DNA of 42,019 bases from Clostridia bacterium. Lineage in GTDB: Bacteria > Bacillota > Clostridia > Oscillospirales > Acutalibacteraceae. The notes beneath the pieces were generated by a model. The model saw nothing but the letters and a program-made list of their open reading frames with translations, was not told the origin of the DNA and did not search any database. Position numbers and translations under genes: made by a program. Shown piece by piece: positions 1 through 8,877 of the stretch (its first letter is position 1; each line of letters opens with the position of its first letter). The stretch is taken from the NCBI GenBank assembly GCA_017432165.1, contig JAFRJS010000057.1, forward strand, positions 1 to 42,019. Direction: 5' to 3'.

Positions 1-1
1 C

Positions 2-367
2 TGCGGGGGTCAAAACAGGCCGTCTATTTTAGCGGATGTTTTTGAGGCCATTTGCGCCGCAATATATCTGGATTCAAGCTATAAAGAAGCATCTGATTTT
101 ATCCTTAAATTTATAGTTTCTGCAATTAAAAATCCACAGATTACTACTATTCATGATTATAAAACGGATCTTCAGGAGATAATTCAAAAAAATCCGCAAG
201 AAACCATTGAATATGATTTGGTGGGAGAATCCGGGCCAGACCATGACAAAGTGTTTACGGTTGAGCTAAAAATAAACAACAATGTGGTTGGAAAAGGAAC
301 CGGGAAAAACAAAAAAGAAGCCGAGCAGCAAGCGGCTCACGAAGCGCTTGTTTTAATGGGGTATTAA
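2..367 (+). CDS. rnc: Ribonuclease III, C-terminal part (5' end outside window)
   Basis: Partial gene, open at the left edge and read from base 2. The encoded 121 residues begin inside the RNase III catalytic domain, with the segment LADVFEAICAAIYLD that carries conserved acidic residues of the catalytic helix. They continue into a double-stranded RNA-binding domain, from about DYKTDLQEII to the alanine-rich final helix KEAEQQAAHEAL. The enzyme cleaves double-stranded RNA in rRNA processing and mRNA decay. The stop lies 15 bases before ftsY, so the two are likely co-transcribed. In many Firmicutes smc sits between rnc and ftsY; it is absent here. Identification rests on both domains being recognisable. 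Confidence 0.9.
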   Translation, partial: CGGQNRPSILADVFEAICAAIYLDSSYKEASDFILKFIVSAIKNPQITTIHDYKTDLQEIIQKNPQETIEYDLVGESGPDHDKVFTVELKINNNVVGKGTGKNKKEAEQQAAHEALVLMGY

Positions 368-382
368 ATTGGAGGTGCAAAT

Positions 383-1297
383 ATGTCGTTTTTTCAAAAA
401 ATAAAAGATGGTCTTTCTAAAACCAGGCAAAATATATCAAGTAAGATTGAAACCGTTGTAAATTCTTTTACAAAAATAGATGAGGAATTTTTTGAAGAGC
501 TGGAAGAAATGCTGATACTTAGTGATATTGGCGTTGAAACTTCGGGTGAGGTTTGCGATAAACTAAGAGCGGAAATCAAAAAAAGAGGTCTTAAAGAGCC
601 CACCGATATAAAAAGTGCCTTAAAAGAAATATTAATTGAAATTTTGGAATGTAACAACGAACTTAATCTTAGTTCAACGCCTTCGGTAATATTAGTTTTA
701 GGGGTAAATGGCGTTGGTAAGACCACATCGATTGGTAAAATTGCAAATGAACTAAAAAAAAGCGGAAAAAGCGTTCTGTTTGCGGCGGCAGATACATTCC
801 GAGCGGCGGCCTCTGAGCAACTGGAAATTTGGGCTGAACGTACAAATTGCCCGATAGTAAAACAGCCGGAAGGCTCAGACCCGGCGGCTGTGGTTTTTGA
901 TGCTATCTCTTCAGCTAAAGCCAAAAATATAGACGTTGTTATTTGCGACACAGCCGGAAGACTGCATAATAAAAAGAATTTAATGGGAGAACTGGAAAAA
1001 ATAAATCGCATTATAGACCGTGAGCTACCAAACGCTTCAAAGGAGATTTTGCTTGTTTTGGATGCTTCCACGGGGCAAAATGGGCTAAATCAAGCAAGTG
1101 AATTTAAAAAGATTTTGAATATCACTGGAATAGTCCTTACAAAATTAGACGGAACCGCTCACGGCGGAATAGTAATTGCAATAAAAGAAAAGCTTGGTAT
1201 CCCCGTTAAATTTATTGGCATTGGCGAGGGAGTAGATGATTTAAAAAAATTTGAACCAAAGGAATTTGTGGAGGCAATTTTTGATGACGGAAAATAA
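383..1297 (+). CDS. ftsY: Signal recognition particle receptor FtsY
   Basis: This 304-residue SRP GTPase docks ribosome-SRP complexes at the membrane for co-translational insertion. An N-terminal helical bundle (about 1-95) precedes the G domain. GTPase motifs are visible: GVNGVGKTT (P-loop), DTAGRLHNK (G3) and TKLDGTAHGG (G4). The long acidic A domain of E. coli FtsY is missing, which is normal for Gram-positive forms. A GGAGGTG ribosome binding site lies just before the ATG. The last 14 bases overlap yqeK. Ffh has the same fold but carries an extra methionine-rich M domain, absent here. Confidence 0.95.
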   Translation: MSFFQKIKDGLSKTRQNISSKIETVVNSFTKIDEEFFEELEEMLILSDIGVETSGEVCDKLRAEIKKRGLKEPTDIKSALKEILIEILECNNELNLSSTPSVILVLGVNGVGKTTSIGKIANELKKSGKSVLFAAADTFRAAASEQLEIWAERTNCPIVKQPEGSDPAAVVFDAISSAKAKNIDVVICDTAGRLHNKKNLMGELEKINRIIDRELPNASKEILLVLDASTGQNGLNQASEFKKILNITGIVLTKLDGTAHGGIVIAIKEKLGIPVKFIGIGEGVDDLKKFEPKEFVEAIFDDGK

Positions 1298-1862
1298 ATA
1301 TGACTACGAAAAATACAAAGAAATCCTGAAAAAAATGCTGTCGCCAAAAAGATTTAACCATAGTGTTAATGTGGCAGACGTGGCAGAGGATTTAGCAAAA
1401 CATTATGGCTTAGACCCCGAAAAAGCGAAAATAGCGGGGCTTCTTCATGATATCTGCAAAGAAATGCCGAACGAAGAAAACGAAAAATTAATTCCAAAAG
1501 ATGTAAAAAAAAGAATTTGTTCGCCAAAAATATTGCATGGCCCTGCTGCAAGTGAATATATAAAAAATAAGTTTGGGATAACAGACGAAGAGGTACTAAA
1601 TGCAGTTAAGTATCATACGGTTGGAAGAAAAAATATGTCCACTTTTGAAAAAATAATTTCCATTGCGGACTATACTTCGCCGGAAAGAAAATGGGGAGAT
1701 GTTTCTAAAACTCGTGAGCTTGCATATAAAGATTTAGATTTGGCAATGCTAAAAAAAGTTTCCACAGAAATAGTGGCGTGTGTTCAAAAAGGTTGCCAAA
1801 TTTCGCCGGATACTGCAGAGGCATATAATTATTTGATTTTAAATCAAAAAGGAGATAAATAA
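1284..1862 (+). CDS. yqeK: HD-domain hydrolase YqeK (probable diadenosine tetraphosphatase)
   Basis: This is a 192-residue HD-superfamily protein. His26 in FNHSVNV and the HD pair His55-Asp56 in LLHDICKE are visible, followed by further conserved histidines (KILHGPAA, KYHTVGR) and the aspartate in ISIADYTSP. Members of the family hydrolyse Ap4A symmetrically to ADP. I chose the ATG at 1284 over an in-frame upstream start because GGAGG at 1270-1274 sits about 9 bases before it. This makes yqeK overlap the end of ftsY by 14 bases. The stop overlaps the rsfS start in TAATG. Pairing with rsfS is the usual Firmicutes order. Confidence 0.88.
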   Translation: MTENKYDYEKYKEILKKMLSPKRFNHSVNVADVAEDLAKHYGLDPEKAKIAGLLHDICKEMPNEENEKLIPKDVKKRICSPKILHGPAASEYIKNKFGITDEEVLNAVKYHTVGRKNMSTFEKIISIADYTSPERKWGDVSKTRELAYKDLDLAMLKKVSTEIVACVQKGCQISPDTAEAYNYLILNQKGDK

Positions 1863-2179
1863 TGAATTCACAAGAAAAAGCAAACAAAATAAAAGAAATA
1901 CTAGACAATAAAAAAGCAATTGACATAGAAGTTTTAAAGGTGGAAGAAAAAACAACTCTTGCCGAGTATTTTGTAATCGCCACAGGCACAAGCATTACGC
2001 ATATACGTTCGCTTGCGGGAGAAGTAGAAGACAAAATGGAAGAATTAAATATCACACCGAAAAATTTTGAAGGCAGAATGTCTGATTCTTGGATGGTTTT
2101 GGATTACGGCAGTGTTATAGTGAATATTTTTTCGCCCGAAGCGCGCGAATACTACGAGCTTGATAAACTTTGGAAATAA
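1862..2179 (+). CDS. rsfS: Ribosomal silencing factor RsfS
   Basis: A 105-residue protein of the RsfS/Iojap family, the usual length. These proteins bind ribosomal protein L14 and block subunit joining when growth slows. The core segment with EYFVIATGTS near the middle and the C-terminal block DSWMVLDYGSVIVNIF are family-typical. Translation is probably coupled to yqeK because the start ATG shares a base with its TAA. leuS follows after 25 bases. Confidence 0.9.
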   Translation: MNSQEKANKIKEILDNKKAIDIEVLKVEEKTTLAEYFVIATGTSITHIRSLAGEVEDKMEELNITPKNFEGRMSDSWMVLDYGSVIVNIFSPEAREYYELDKLWK

Positions 2180-2204
2180 AGAATTATAGAAAAGAGAGAA
2201 ATTT

Positions 2205-4586
2205 ATGAATCGTAAATATGACTTTAAAAATATAGAAAAAAAGTGGCAAGATATTTGGGATAAAGAAAATTTGTTTTGTGCAAAAAATGAATATGATAAG
2301 CCAAAATACTATGCTTTGGTTGAATTTCCTTATCCATCGGGCCAAGGTTTGCATGTTGGTCACCCAAGGAGCTACACTGCGCTTGATATAATTGCAAGAA
2401 AAAGAAGAATGCAGGGCTATAACGTTCTTTACCCAATGGGTTGGGATGCATTTGGACTTCCAACGGAAAATTACGCAATAAAAAATAAAATCCATCCAAA
2501 AATTGTAACCGAAAAAAATATAGCAAGATTTAAAAGCCAGTTAAAATCGCTGGGGCTTTCGTTTGATTGGAGCAGGGAGATAGACACCACAAACCCAGAT
2601 TATTATAAGTGGACTCAGTGGATTTTTCTTAAACTTTTTGAAAATGGGCTTGCTTATAAAAGCCGTGCATTCGTTAATTGGTGTACGTCTTGCAAGTGTG
2701 TTTTGGCGAATGAAGAAGTAATTGACGGCAAATGCGAAAGATGCTCAAGCGAAGTTATTAAAAAAGAAAAATCGCAGTGGATGCTAAAAATCACAAAGTA
2801 TGCTCAAAGATTAATAGATGACTTGGAAACGGTTGATTACCCCGAAAAAGTTAAAACTCAGCAAATAAATTGGATAGGTAGGTCAAGCGGTGCAGAAATT
2901 GATTTTGAAACTAATTTGGGAGAGAATATTAAAGTTTTTACAACTCGCCCCGATACTGTTTTTGGCGTTACCTACATAGTTTTGTCGCCCGAACACGAGC
3001 TGCTTGAAAAATGGAGCAAAAATGTAGAAAATTTTGAAGAAATTAAAAAATATCAAGAAAACGCCAAGAAAAAAACCGATTTGGAACGCTCTGAACTTTC
3101 CAAAGAAAAAACCGGAGTTAAATTAGAAGGAGTTTACGCATTAAACCCCGTTAATGGCGAAAAAATACCGATATTTGTTGCAGATTATGTTTTGGTTTCT
3201 TACGGGACAGGAGCTATAATGGCTGTTCCGGCTCACGACAAAAGAGATAAAGAATTTGCCGAAAAATATAATTTAAATGTGCTAAAAGTTATCGATGAAG
3301 ACGGCAAAGTGATAAATTCTGAATTTTTAAACGGCCTTAGCACAGAAAAAGCAAAAAAAGCAGCGATAAATTGGCTTGTAAAAAACGAAAAAGGCAAAGA
3401 AAAAATAAATTATAAGCTAAGGGATTGGGTGTTTTCCAGGCAAAGATATTGGGGGGAACCGATTCCGATAGTAAAATGCGAAAAATGCGGCTACGTTCCT
3501 TTAAAAGAATCCGATTTGCCACTTACACTTCCCAATATGGAAAAATTCGAAACGTCAAATAGCGGTGAGTCGCCCCTTGTAAATGCAAAAGAGTGGCTTA
3601 GCACTACTTGTCCGAAATGTGGCGGAAAAGCCCAAAGAGAAACAGACACAATGCCACAGTGGGCCGGATCTTCTTGGTATTTTTTAAGGTATCTTGACCC
3701 TAAAAACGATAAAAATTTAGCGTCAAACGAAGCTATGAAATACTGGATGCCCGTTGATATATACAACGGCGGCATGGAACACACCACGCTTCATTTGCTT
3801 TATAGCAGATTTTGGTATAAATTTCTTTATGATATAGGTGTTGTGCCACAGCCCGAACCATATAAGAAACGTATAAGCCACGGCCTTGTTCTTGGGGAAA
3901 ACGGAGAAAAAATGAGCAAATCAAGGGGTAACGTTGTTAATCCCGATGATATTATTGCCGAGTATGGTGCTGACACGATGCGCCTTTATGAAATGTTTAT
4001 AGGCGACTATGAACAGCCTGCGCCGTGGAGCACTAAAGGAATTAAAGGTTGTAAGAGGTTTTTGGAAAGATTTTGGGGTCTTCAAGAAATAATAAGCGAG
4101 CCAAATGAAAAAAACAAATGCCTTGACTCGGTTATCCACAAGACTATAAAAAAAGTTGATAAAGACATAGAAATTCTTAAGTTTAACACAGCGATTGCTG
4201 CACTTATGGCTTTGATAAACGAAGTTTATAATGCCGGGTCAATAACTCGTGAGCAGCTTGGGGTGTTTGCTTTGCTCCTTTCTCCGTTTGCACCGCACAT
4301 TGCAGAAGAAGTGTGGCAAAACTGCCACTTGGGGGAAGGTTTTGCAAGTGTTTCGCAGTGGCCTAAATACGACGAAGAAAAATGCAAAGACAGCCAAATT
4401 AAAATTGCACTTCAGGTAAACGGAAAATTTAGAGGAACAATTAATTGTGAAATAGACTTTTCTAAAGATGAAGTTTTTGAAAAAGCAAAAAATGAATGCT
4501 ATACGTTTAATAATTTTATAGCCGGCAAAGAAATAGTTAAGGTTATTTACGTTCCGAACAGGCTCTTAAATGTGGTGGTTAAATAA
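2205..4586 (+). CDS. leuS: Leucyl-tRNA synthetase
   Basis: A class I aminoacyl-tRNA synthetase of 793 residues, near the usual 800-860. The HIGH motif appears as HVGH in QGLHVGHPRS, and the KMSKS loop is intact in EKMSKSRGNVVNPD near residue 570. The inserted CP1 editing domain carries TTRPDTVFGVTY, and cysteine pairs mark the zinc segments. The C-terminal anticodon-binding region ends with a small beta domain. The start has GAGAG upstream. No T-box leader precedes it: only 25 bases separate it from rsfS, so it is probably transcribed from further upstream. Confidence 0.97.
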   Translation: MNRKYDFKNIEKKWQDIWDKENLFCAKNEYDKPKYYALVEFPYPSGQGLHVGHPRSYTALDIIARKRRMQGYNVLYPMGWDAFGLPTENYAIKNKIHPKIVTEKNIARFKSQLKSLGLSFDWSREIDTTNPDYYKWTQWIFLKLFENGLAYKSRAFVNWCTSCKCVLANEEVIDGKCERCSSEVIKKEKSQWMLKITKYAQRLIDDLETVDYPEKVKTQQINWIGRSSGAEIDFETNLGENIKVFTTRPDTVFGVTYIVLSPEHELLEKWSKNVENFEEIKKYQENAKKKTDLERSELSKEKTGVKLEGVYALNPVNGEKIPIFVADYVLVSYGTGAIMAVPAHDKRDKEFAEKYNLNVLKVIDEDGKVINSEFLNGLSTEKAKKAAINWLVKNEKGKEKINYKLRDWVFSRQRYWGEPIPIVKCEKCGYVPLKESDLPLTLPNMEKFETSNSGESPLVNAKEWLSTTCPKCGGKAQRETDTMPQWAGSSWYFLRYLDPKNDKNLASNEAMKYWMPVDIYNGGMEHTTLHLLYSRFWYKFLYDIGVVPQPEPYKKRISHGLVLGENGEKMSKSRGNVVNPDDIIAEYGADTMRLYEMFIGDYEQPAPWSTKGIKGCKRFLERFWGLQEIISEPNEKNKCLDSVIHKTIKKVDKDIEILKFNTAIAALMALINEVYNAGSITREQLGVFALLLSPFAPHIAEEVWQNCHLGEGFASVSQWPKYDEEKCKDSQIKIALQVNGKFRGTINCEIDFSKDEVFEKAKNECYTFNNFIAGKEIVKVIYVPNRLLNVVVK

Positions 4587-4597
4587 AAAAATCATTA

Positions 4598-4636
4598 CCT
4601 TTATACCTAAAACATAAAGTGAAGTAAAGGGGTGGT
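4598..4636 (+). promoter_or_regulatory. adhE leader with two competing pairings, one covering the ribosome binding site
   Basis: CCTTTA at 4598-4603 can pair with ATAAAG at 4614-4619 in a small hairpin, or with TAAAGG at 4625-4630, which is part of the adhE ribosome binding site (AAAGGGGTGG, 4627-4636). The two pairings exclude each other, so the leader could mask or free the site. The stems are only six A/T-rich pairs, so this is a weak suggestion. Confidence 0.25.
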
Positions 4637-4646
4637 TTATCTTACT

Positions 4647-7235
4647 ATGGAAAAATTAAACAAGAAAAACATTCAAAAAATGATTAATAGGCTTGTTCAA
4701 AACGCTAAAGAAGCACTTTTGAAATATGACAAAATGACGGGAGAAGAAGTGGATAAAATTTGTCATGCCATGGCAAAAGAAGCTATGGACAACAGAGTGA
4801 TTTTAGCCAAAGAAGCTTTTTTGGAAACGGGCAGAGGCGTTTTTGAAGATAAAATAATAAAGAATATGTTTGCTTCGGAATATGTTTGGAACTACATAAA
4901 AGATAAAAAAACTGCCGGAATTATAAATGATTGCAGCGAAAAAGGCTATATAGAAATTGCAAAGCCGCTTGGGGTTGTGGCGGGAGTAACGCCTGTTACA
5001 AATCCAACGTCCACAGCTATTTTTAAGTCTATAATATGCGTTAAAACCAGAAATCCTATTATATTTGCATTTCATCCGGGTGCGCAAAAATGTTCTGTTT
5101 CTGCCGCAAAAAAACTTTATGAAGTGGCGGTTAAAAACGGTGCGCCAAAAAATTGCATTCAGTGGATTGAAACTCCTTCGCTGGAAGCCACCACGGCTCT
5201 TATGAATCACGAGGGAGTAGATGTGGTGCTTGCAACAGGTGGCTCGGGGATGGTTAAATCTGCATATTCCACGGGTAAACCGGCGCTTGGAGTTGGCCCT
5301 GGGAACGTGCCGTGTTACATAGAAGAAAGTGCAGATTTAGAAAGCGCATGCAATGATTTAATAATGTCAAAAACCTTTGACAACGGCATGATTTGTGCAT
5401 CAGAGCAGTCTGTTATAGTTGATGAAAAAATCGTAAAAGATTTTGAAAAAATAATGCAAGAAAACGGTTGCTATTTTTTAAATGATTCTGAAACAAAAAA
5501 GTTGGAAAATTATATGATTAACCCCGAAAAGCATTTTTTAAACGGCTTTGTAGCGGGGAAAAGTGCTTATGAAATTGCAAAAGGTGCGGAAATAGATGTT
5601 ACAAAGAAAGTTAAGATTTTAATTGCTCCGCTAAGTGAAGTTGGAGTGAATTCCCCGCTTTCCATGGAGAAGCTTTCGCCTGTTCTGTCTTATTATAAGG
5701 TTTCAAGTTTGGCCGAGGGTTTTGACCTTTGCAAAAAAGTTCTTAAATTTGGAGGAGGAGGTCACACGGCAGTTATTCACAGCAGAAATGAGCAGATTAT
5801 TAATGAATTTGGCACCAAAATGCATGCCGGCAGAATTATAATTAATTCTCCGTCATCTCAAGGCGCAATCGGAGATATATACAATGCCGCAGTTCCATCT
5901 TTAACTCTTGGTTGCGGTTCTTGGGGGAAAAATTCTACAACGTCTAATATTTCTGTGGAAAATCTTATTAATATAAAAAGAATTTTTAAAAGGAGGGTTA
6001 ATATGCAGTGGTTTAAAGTTCCGCCAAAGATTTATTTTGAAGCCGGCTGTCTTGAATATCTGGAAAGCATGGAAAATATAAATAAAGCGTTTATAATAAC
6101 GGATAAAACTATGATAAACATAGGAAATATCGACAAATTGCTTTATCATCTTAAAAACAGGAAAGATAAATGCCGTTTTGAAATATTTTCCGATGTAACC
6201 CCCGATCCGGATTTAGAAACAATTTGGCGTGGGTTGGAAATAATTAAAAACTTTAACCCCGATTGCATAATTGCTTTGGGTGGGGGTTCGGTTATAGATG
6301 CCGCAAAAGCTATATGGCTGTTTTATGAATATCCGGATCTTGATTTTAGCGGTCTGAAACTTAAATTTATGGACATAAGAAAAAGGATTTATAAATACCC
6401 AAGTAGCCATAAAATTCCTCTTGTGGCTGTTCCAACCACATCGGGTACTGGCTCGGAGGTTACATCTTTCGCCGTTGTAACAGATAAAAAAGAAAACGTA
6501 AAATACCCTCTTGCGGATTATTATTTAACTCCCAGTGTGGCAATTATTGACCCTGAACTTACAAAAACTTTGCCAAAATCAGCCACTGCCGATACGGGTA
6601 TGGACGTTTTGACTCATGCTATTGAGTCTTATGTTTCTGTGATGGCAAGCGATTACACCGATGCCTTTGCGGAAAAAGCCGCAAAATTGGTATTTGATTA
6701 TTTAAAAAGAGCCTATGATTACGGCGAAAACGATTTGGAAGCGCGCGAAAAAATGCATAACGCTTCCACTATTGCAGGAATGGCATTTTCAAACGCTTTT
6801 TTGGGCATTAATCATTCTATGGCGCATAAATTAGGTGGAGAGTTTCATATTCCGCACGGCAGAGCGAATGCAATGCTTCTTCCTTATGTAATAAAGTATA
6901 ATTCGGAAAAGCCTACTAAGTTTGTAAGTTTTCCAAAGTATAAAAAATATATAGCAGATAAAAAATATTCCGATTTAGCTAAAATGTTAGGTATAGGTGG
7001 AGAAAACATCAAAGAAAATATAAATAATCTTATTGAAAATATAAACGATTTAAACAGGCATTTTGGCATTCCGAAAACGCTGCAAGATTACGGTATCCCG
7101 GAAGAAGAATTTTTAAGCAAAGTTGACGCTCTTTCCGAGCTTGCGCACGAGGATCAATGCACGGGTGCAAATCCCAGGTATCCACTTGTAAGTGAAATAA
7201 AAGAAATTTATCTTAAATGCTATTATGGTAAGTAA
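4647..7235 (+). CDS. adhE: Bifunctional aldehyde-alcohol dehydrogenase AdhE
   Basis: An 862-residue fusion enzyme that reduces acetyl-CoA to acetaldehyde and then to ethanol, regenerating NAD+ in fermentation. The N-terminal CoA-dependent aldehyde dehydrogenase half (about 1-435) has catalytic Cys250 in [10 protein letters not shown]. The C-terminal iron-dependent alcohol dehydrogenase half (about 453-862) has the cofactor motif [10 protein letters not shown] and the metal ligands in [21 protein letters not shown] and [10 protein letters not shown] chose the ATG at 4647 because the AAAGGGGTGG ribosome binding site would overlap the in-frame GTG at 4632. A strong internal ribosome binding site lies at the domain boundary (listed separately). 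A terminator follows the stop. Confidence 0.95.
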   Translation: MEKLNKKNIQKMINRLVQNAKEALLKYDKMTGEEVDKICHAMAKEAMDNRVILAKEAFLETGRGVFEDKIIKNMFASEYVWNYIKDKKTAGIINDCSEKGYIEIAKPLGVVAGVTPVTNPTSTAIFKSIICVKTRNPIIFAFHPGAQKCSVSAAKKLYEVAVKNGAPKNCIQWIETPSLEATTALMNHEGVDVVLATGGSGMVKSAYSTGKPALGVGPGNVPCYIEESADLESACNDLIMSKTFDNGMICASEQSVIVDEKIVKDFEKIMQENGCYFLNDSETKKLENYMINPEKHFLNGFVAGKSAYEIAKGAEIDVTKKVKILIAPLSEVGVNSPLSMEKLSPVLSYYKVSSLAEGFDLCKKVLKFGGGGHTAVIHSRNEQIINEFGTKMHAGRIIINSPSSQGAIGDIYNAAVPSLTLGCGSWGKNSTTSNISVENLINIKRIFKRRVNMQWFKVPPKIYFEAGCLEYLESMENINKAFIITDKTMINIGNIDKLLYHLKNRKDKCRFEIFSDVTPDPDLETIWRGLEIIKNFNPDCIIALGGGSVIDAAKAIWLFYEYPDLDFSGLKLKFMDIRKRIYKYPSSHKIPLVAVPTTSGTGSEVTSFAVVTDKKENVKYPLADYYLTPSVAIIDPELTKTLPKSATADTGMDVLTHAIESYVSVMASDYTDAFAEKAAKLVFDYLKRAYDYGENDLEAREKMHNASTIAGMAFSNAFLGINHSMAHKLGGEFHIPHGRANAMLLPYVIKYNSEKPTKFVSFPKYKKYIADKKYSDLAKMLGIGGENIKENINNLIENINDLNRHFGIPKTLQDYGIPEEEFLSKVDALSELAHEDQCTGANPRYPLVSEIKEIYLKCYYGK
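5991..6005 (+). promoter_or_regulatory. Internal ribosome binding site and ATG at the AdhE domain junction
   Basis: AGGAGGG at 5991-5997 lies six bases (counting from AGGAGG) before an in-frame ATG at 6003, inside the adhE reading frame. The ATG would start a protein of about 410 residues beginning [12 protein letters not shown], which is exactly the complete iron-dependent alcohol dehydrogenase half. It is as good as any gene-start site in this window. The encoded Arg-Arg of the linker partly explains the bases, but arginine could be coded in other ways. Confidence 0.45.
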
Positions 7236-7244
7236 AAAATTAGC

Positions 7245-7273
7245 AGGGTGTAGTTTTTTTACACCCTGTTTTT
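7245..7273 (+). terminator. Intrinsic terminator after adhE
   Basis: A 9-bp perfect stem, CAGGGTGTA with TACACCCTG, has a 6-base loop and is followed by TTTTT. It ends the adhE transcript. The stop codon of the facing ruvX gene (7259-7261) lies inside the hairpin, so it overlaps a coding end. Confidence 0.88.
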
Positions 7274-7681
7274 GCTTCTGTAATCCAAATAATTTTGAAG
7301 TATAATCGTTGCGCTTACCGCGTCGATTATACTTTTTCTTTTTTTGCCGCGCGTGTTGGTTTGGTTTAAGTATTCGTGTGCGGTTACTGTGGTTTTTCGT
7401 TCGTCCCAAAAGTTAATATTAATATCTATTTTGGATTTTAATTTTTCGCCAAGTTTTTTGGCGTTTTTTGCGCTTTCGCCAAGTGTTCCGTCCATGTTTT
7501 TCGGTAATCCTATTACAACCAATTCGGCTTTGCTTTCTTTTATTTTTTCTTTAATTTTCTCGCATAAAATTTCCATGTTTTTTTCTTCTATAATGCCAAT
7601 GGGGAACGGCAAGATTTCTTTTTTGTCGCAAATTGCAAGCCCTGTGCGGGATTTACCATAGTCAACTGCCATGATAATCAT
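7259..7681 (-). CDS. ruvX: RuvX/YqgF-family RNase H-fold nuclease (pre-16S rRNA processing)
   Basis: A 140-residue protein of the YqgF family, known for 16S rRNA 5' end maturation and also described as a putative Holliday junction resolvase. The RNase H-like fold shows the first catalytic aspartate Asp7 in MAVDYGKSRTGLA, the motif VVIGLPKNMDG and a late acidic residue in SIIDAVSATI. AAAGGAGG lies 8 bases before the ATG at 7681, which favours this start over the ATG nine bases further in. It stands alone on the reverse strand between adhE and the hrcA operon, with its end inside the adhE terminator. Confidence 0.9.
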   Translation of the reverse strand: MIIMAVDYGKSRTGLAICDKKEILPFPIGIIEEKNMEILCEKIKEKIKESKAELVVIGLPKNMDGTLGESAKNAKKLGEKLKSKIDININFWDERKTTVTAHEYLNQTNTRGKKRKSIIDAVSATIILQNYLDYRSKNRV

Positions 7682-7731
7682 AAATAAAACCTCCTTTAAA
7701 AAATAAAATTAAAAAAATTTTAAATAAAGTA

Positions 7732-7760
7732 TTGACATAATTAAAAATTAGTGGTAAAGT
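7732..7760 (+). promoter_or_regulatory. Promoter of the hrcA-grpE-dnaK-dnaJ operon
   Basis: TTGACA (7732-7737), 17 bases, then TAAAGT (7755-7760): a good housekeeping sigma-factor promoter. The CIRCE operator begins eight bases after the -10 box, so a bound repressor would cover the transcription start. Confidence 0.82.
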
Positions 7761-7767
7761 TTAATTA

Positions 7768-7794
7768 TTAGCACTCGACACCTTAGAGTGCTAA
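7768..7794 (+). promoter_or_regulatory. CIRCE operator (HrcA-binding inverted repeat)
   Basis: TTAGCACTC, nine bases, GAGTGCTAA: an exact match to the CIRCE consensus, with the symmetry extending a few bases outward on both sides. HrcA binds this element and represses the chaperone operon until heat or misfolded protein occupies GroE. It is the only CIRCE I saw in the window; no groESL genes are present. Confidence 0.97.
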
Positions 7795-7819
7795 TAACCA
7801 AAAAGCGAGGTGAAATATA

Positions 7820-8848
7820 CTGGAACCGTTAGATCGTAAGTTAAAAATTTTAACTTCTGTGGTAGAAAGATATATATGCTCGGGAGATCCTGTAGGTTCA
7901 AAAACCGTGTGTGAGGACTTAAAATTTTCTTTTTCTTCTGCCACAATAAGAAACGAAATGGCGTATTTGGCTGATTATGGCTATCTTTTACAGCCGCATA
8001 TTTCTTCGGGCAGAGTTCCTTCTTATCAAGGATACCGATTATATATTAACAAATTAATGCCAAAAAAGCCACTGTCTTTGGAAGAAAAAATTTTTATAAA
8101 CGGCATGCTTAGTACTTATTGCGAAGATCCGGAAAAACTTTTGGAGGGTTCCGTGAGAGTTCTTTCAGAAGTTACTAATTACACTGCTGTGGCAACAACA
8201 CCTCCAAGCGGTGGCTCCAGAGTAAGAAACATTACTTTTGTGCCAATAGGCAGAAGAAGTGCGATGCTGGTGCTAATGACGTCGGACGGCATGCTGAAAA
8301 ATAAAATATTTAGGTGTGATTACGACCTTAATGCCGATATTCTCCATATGGTAAGCGATATTTTAAACAGCAAATTCAGAGGGGAAAAATTAAGAGATAT
8401 TACGCCGGAATTTATTAATATTTTGGTGGGAGAAGACAGAGAACTGGCGCTTATTTTGCTTCCGATAATAGATATTTTAATGGAAGCAGCCAAAGAAATA
8501 TGCGAGGTTAAAATTAAAATTTATGGTCAAAAAAATCTTTTGTCTATACCGGGGATTACAACAGACACAGTAATAGATATATTTAATTTTTTGGAAGATG
8601 AAGAAAAAGTTTCCGACATTCTAGATTCAGATAACTACGGAATGAAATTTACAATCGGAAAAGAAAACAAATATGTTCAGCTTCATAATGCAAGCGTTGT
8701 TTCCACGCAGTATAACATAGGAGGTAAATTCGGAGCCATAGGAATTATAGGGCCCACCAGAATGGATTACAGCAAGATTTATTCTCAAATTGAATATGTT
8801 TCTTCTCTGGTTGGTACATTTATGGAAAGAATTTTAAAAGGCGACTGA
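7820..8848 (+). CDS. hrcA: Heat-inducible transcription repressor HrcA, apparent CTG start
   Basis: HrcA represses the operon through the CIRCE upstream. The protein shows the winged-helix DNA-binding segment with SFSSATIRNEMA and SSGRVPSYQGYR, then the GAF-like and insertion domains, ending with a typical GPTRMDYSK segment. The family normally begins M-x-LxxRKLKIL. Here that sequence (EPLDRKLKILTSVVERYI) is encoded from 7823 on, directly after a CTG codon at 7820. An in-frame TGA at 7811-7813 rules out anything earlier than AAT-ATA-CTG. AGGTG at 7808-7812 sits seven bases before the CTG. The next ordinary start, GTG at 7859, has no ribosome binding site and would delete part of the DNA-binding domain. 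From CTG the length is 342 residues, the family norm. Confidence 0.9.
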   Translation: MEPLDRKLKILTSVVERYICSGDPVGSKTVCEDLKFSFSSATIRNEMAYLADYGYLLQPHISSGRVPSYQGYRLYINKLMPKKPLSLEEKIFINGMLSTYCEDPEKLLEGSVRVLSEVTNYTAVATTPPSGGSRVRNITFVPIGRRSAMLVLMTSDGMLKNKIFRCDYDLNADILHMVSDILNSKFRGEKLRDITPEFINILVGEDRELALILLPIIDILMEAAKEICEVKIKIYGQKNLLSIPGITTDTVIDIFNFLEDEEKVSDILDSDNYGMKFTIGKENKYVQLHNASVVSTQYNIGGKFGAIGIIGPTRMDYSKIYSQIEYVSSLVGTFMERILKGD

Positions 8849-8877
8849 GGTATATTTTAGGAAAGGAGAATGATTTA

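Noticed and set aside
2180..2204. T-box leader for leuS (and likewise for glyS at 40679-40722)
   Set aside because: Gaps of 25 and 44 bases cannot hold a T-box; no AGGGTGG-type antiterminator sequence is present.
4587..4646. Rex operator before adhE
   Set aside because: No TTGTTAA/TTAACAA-type inverted repeat is present in the gap.
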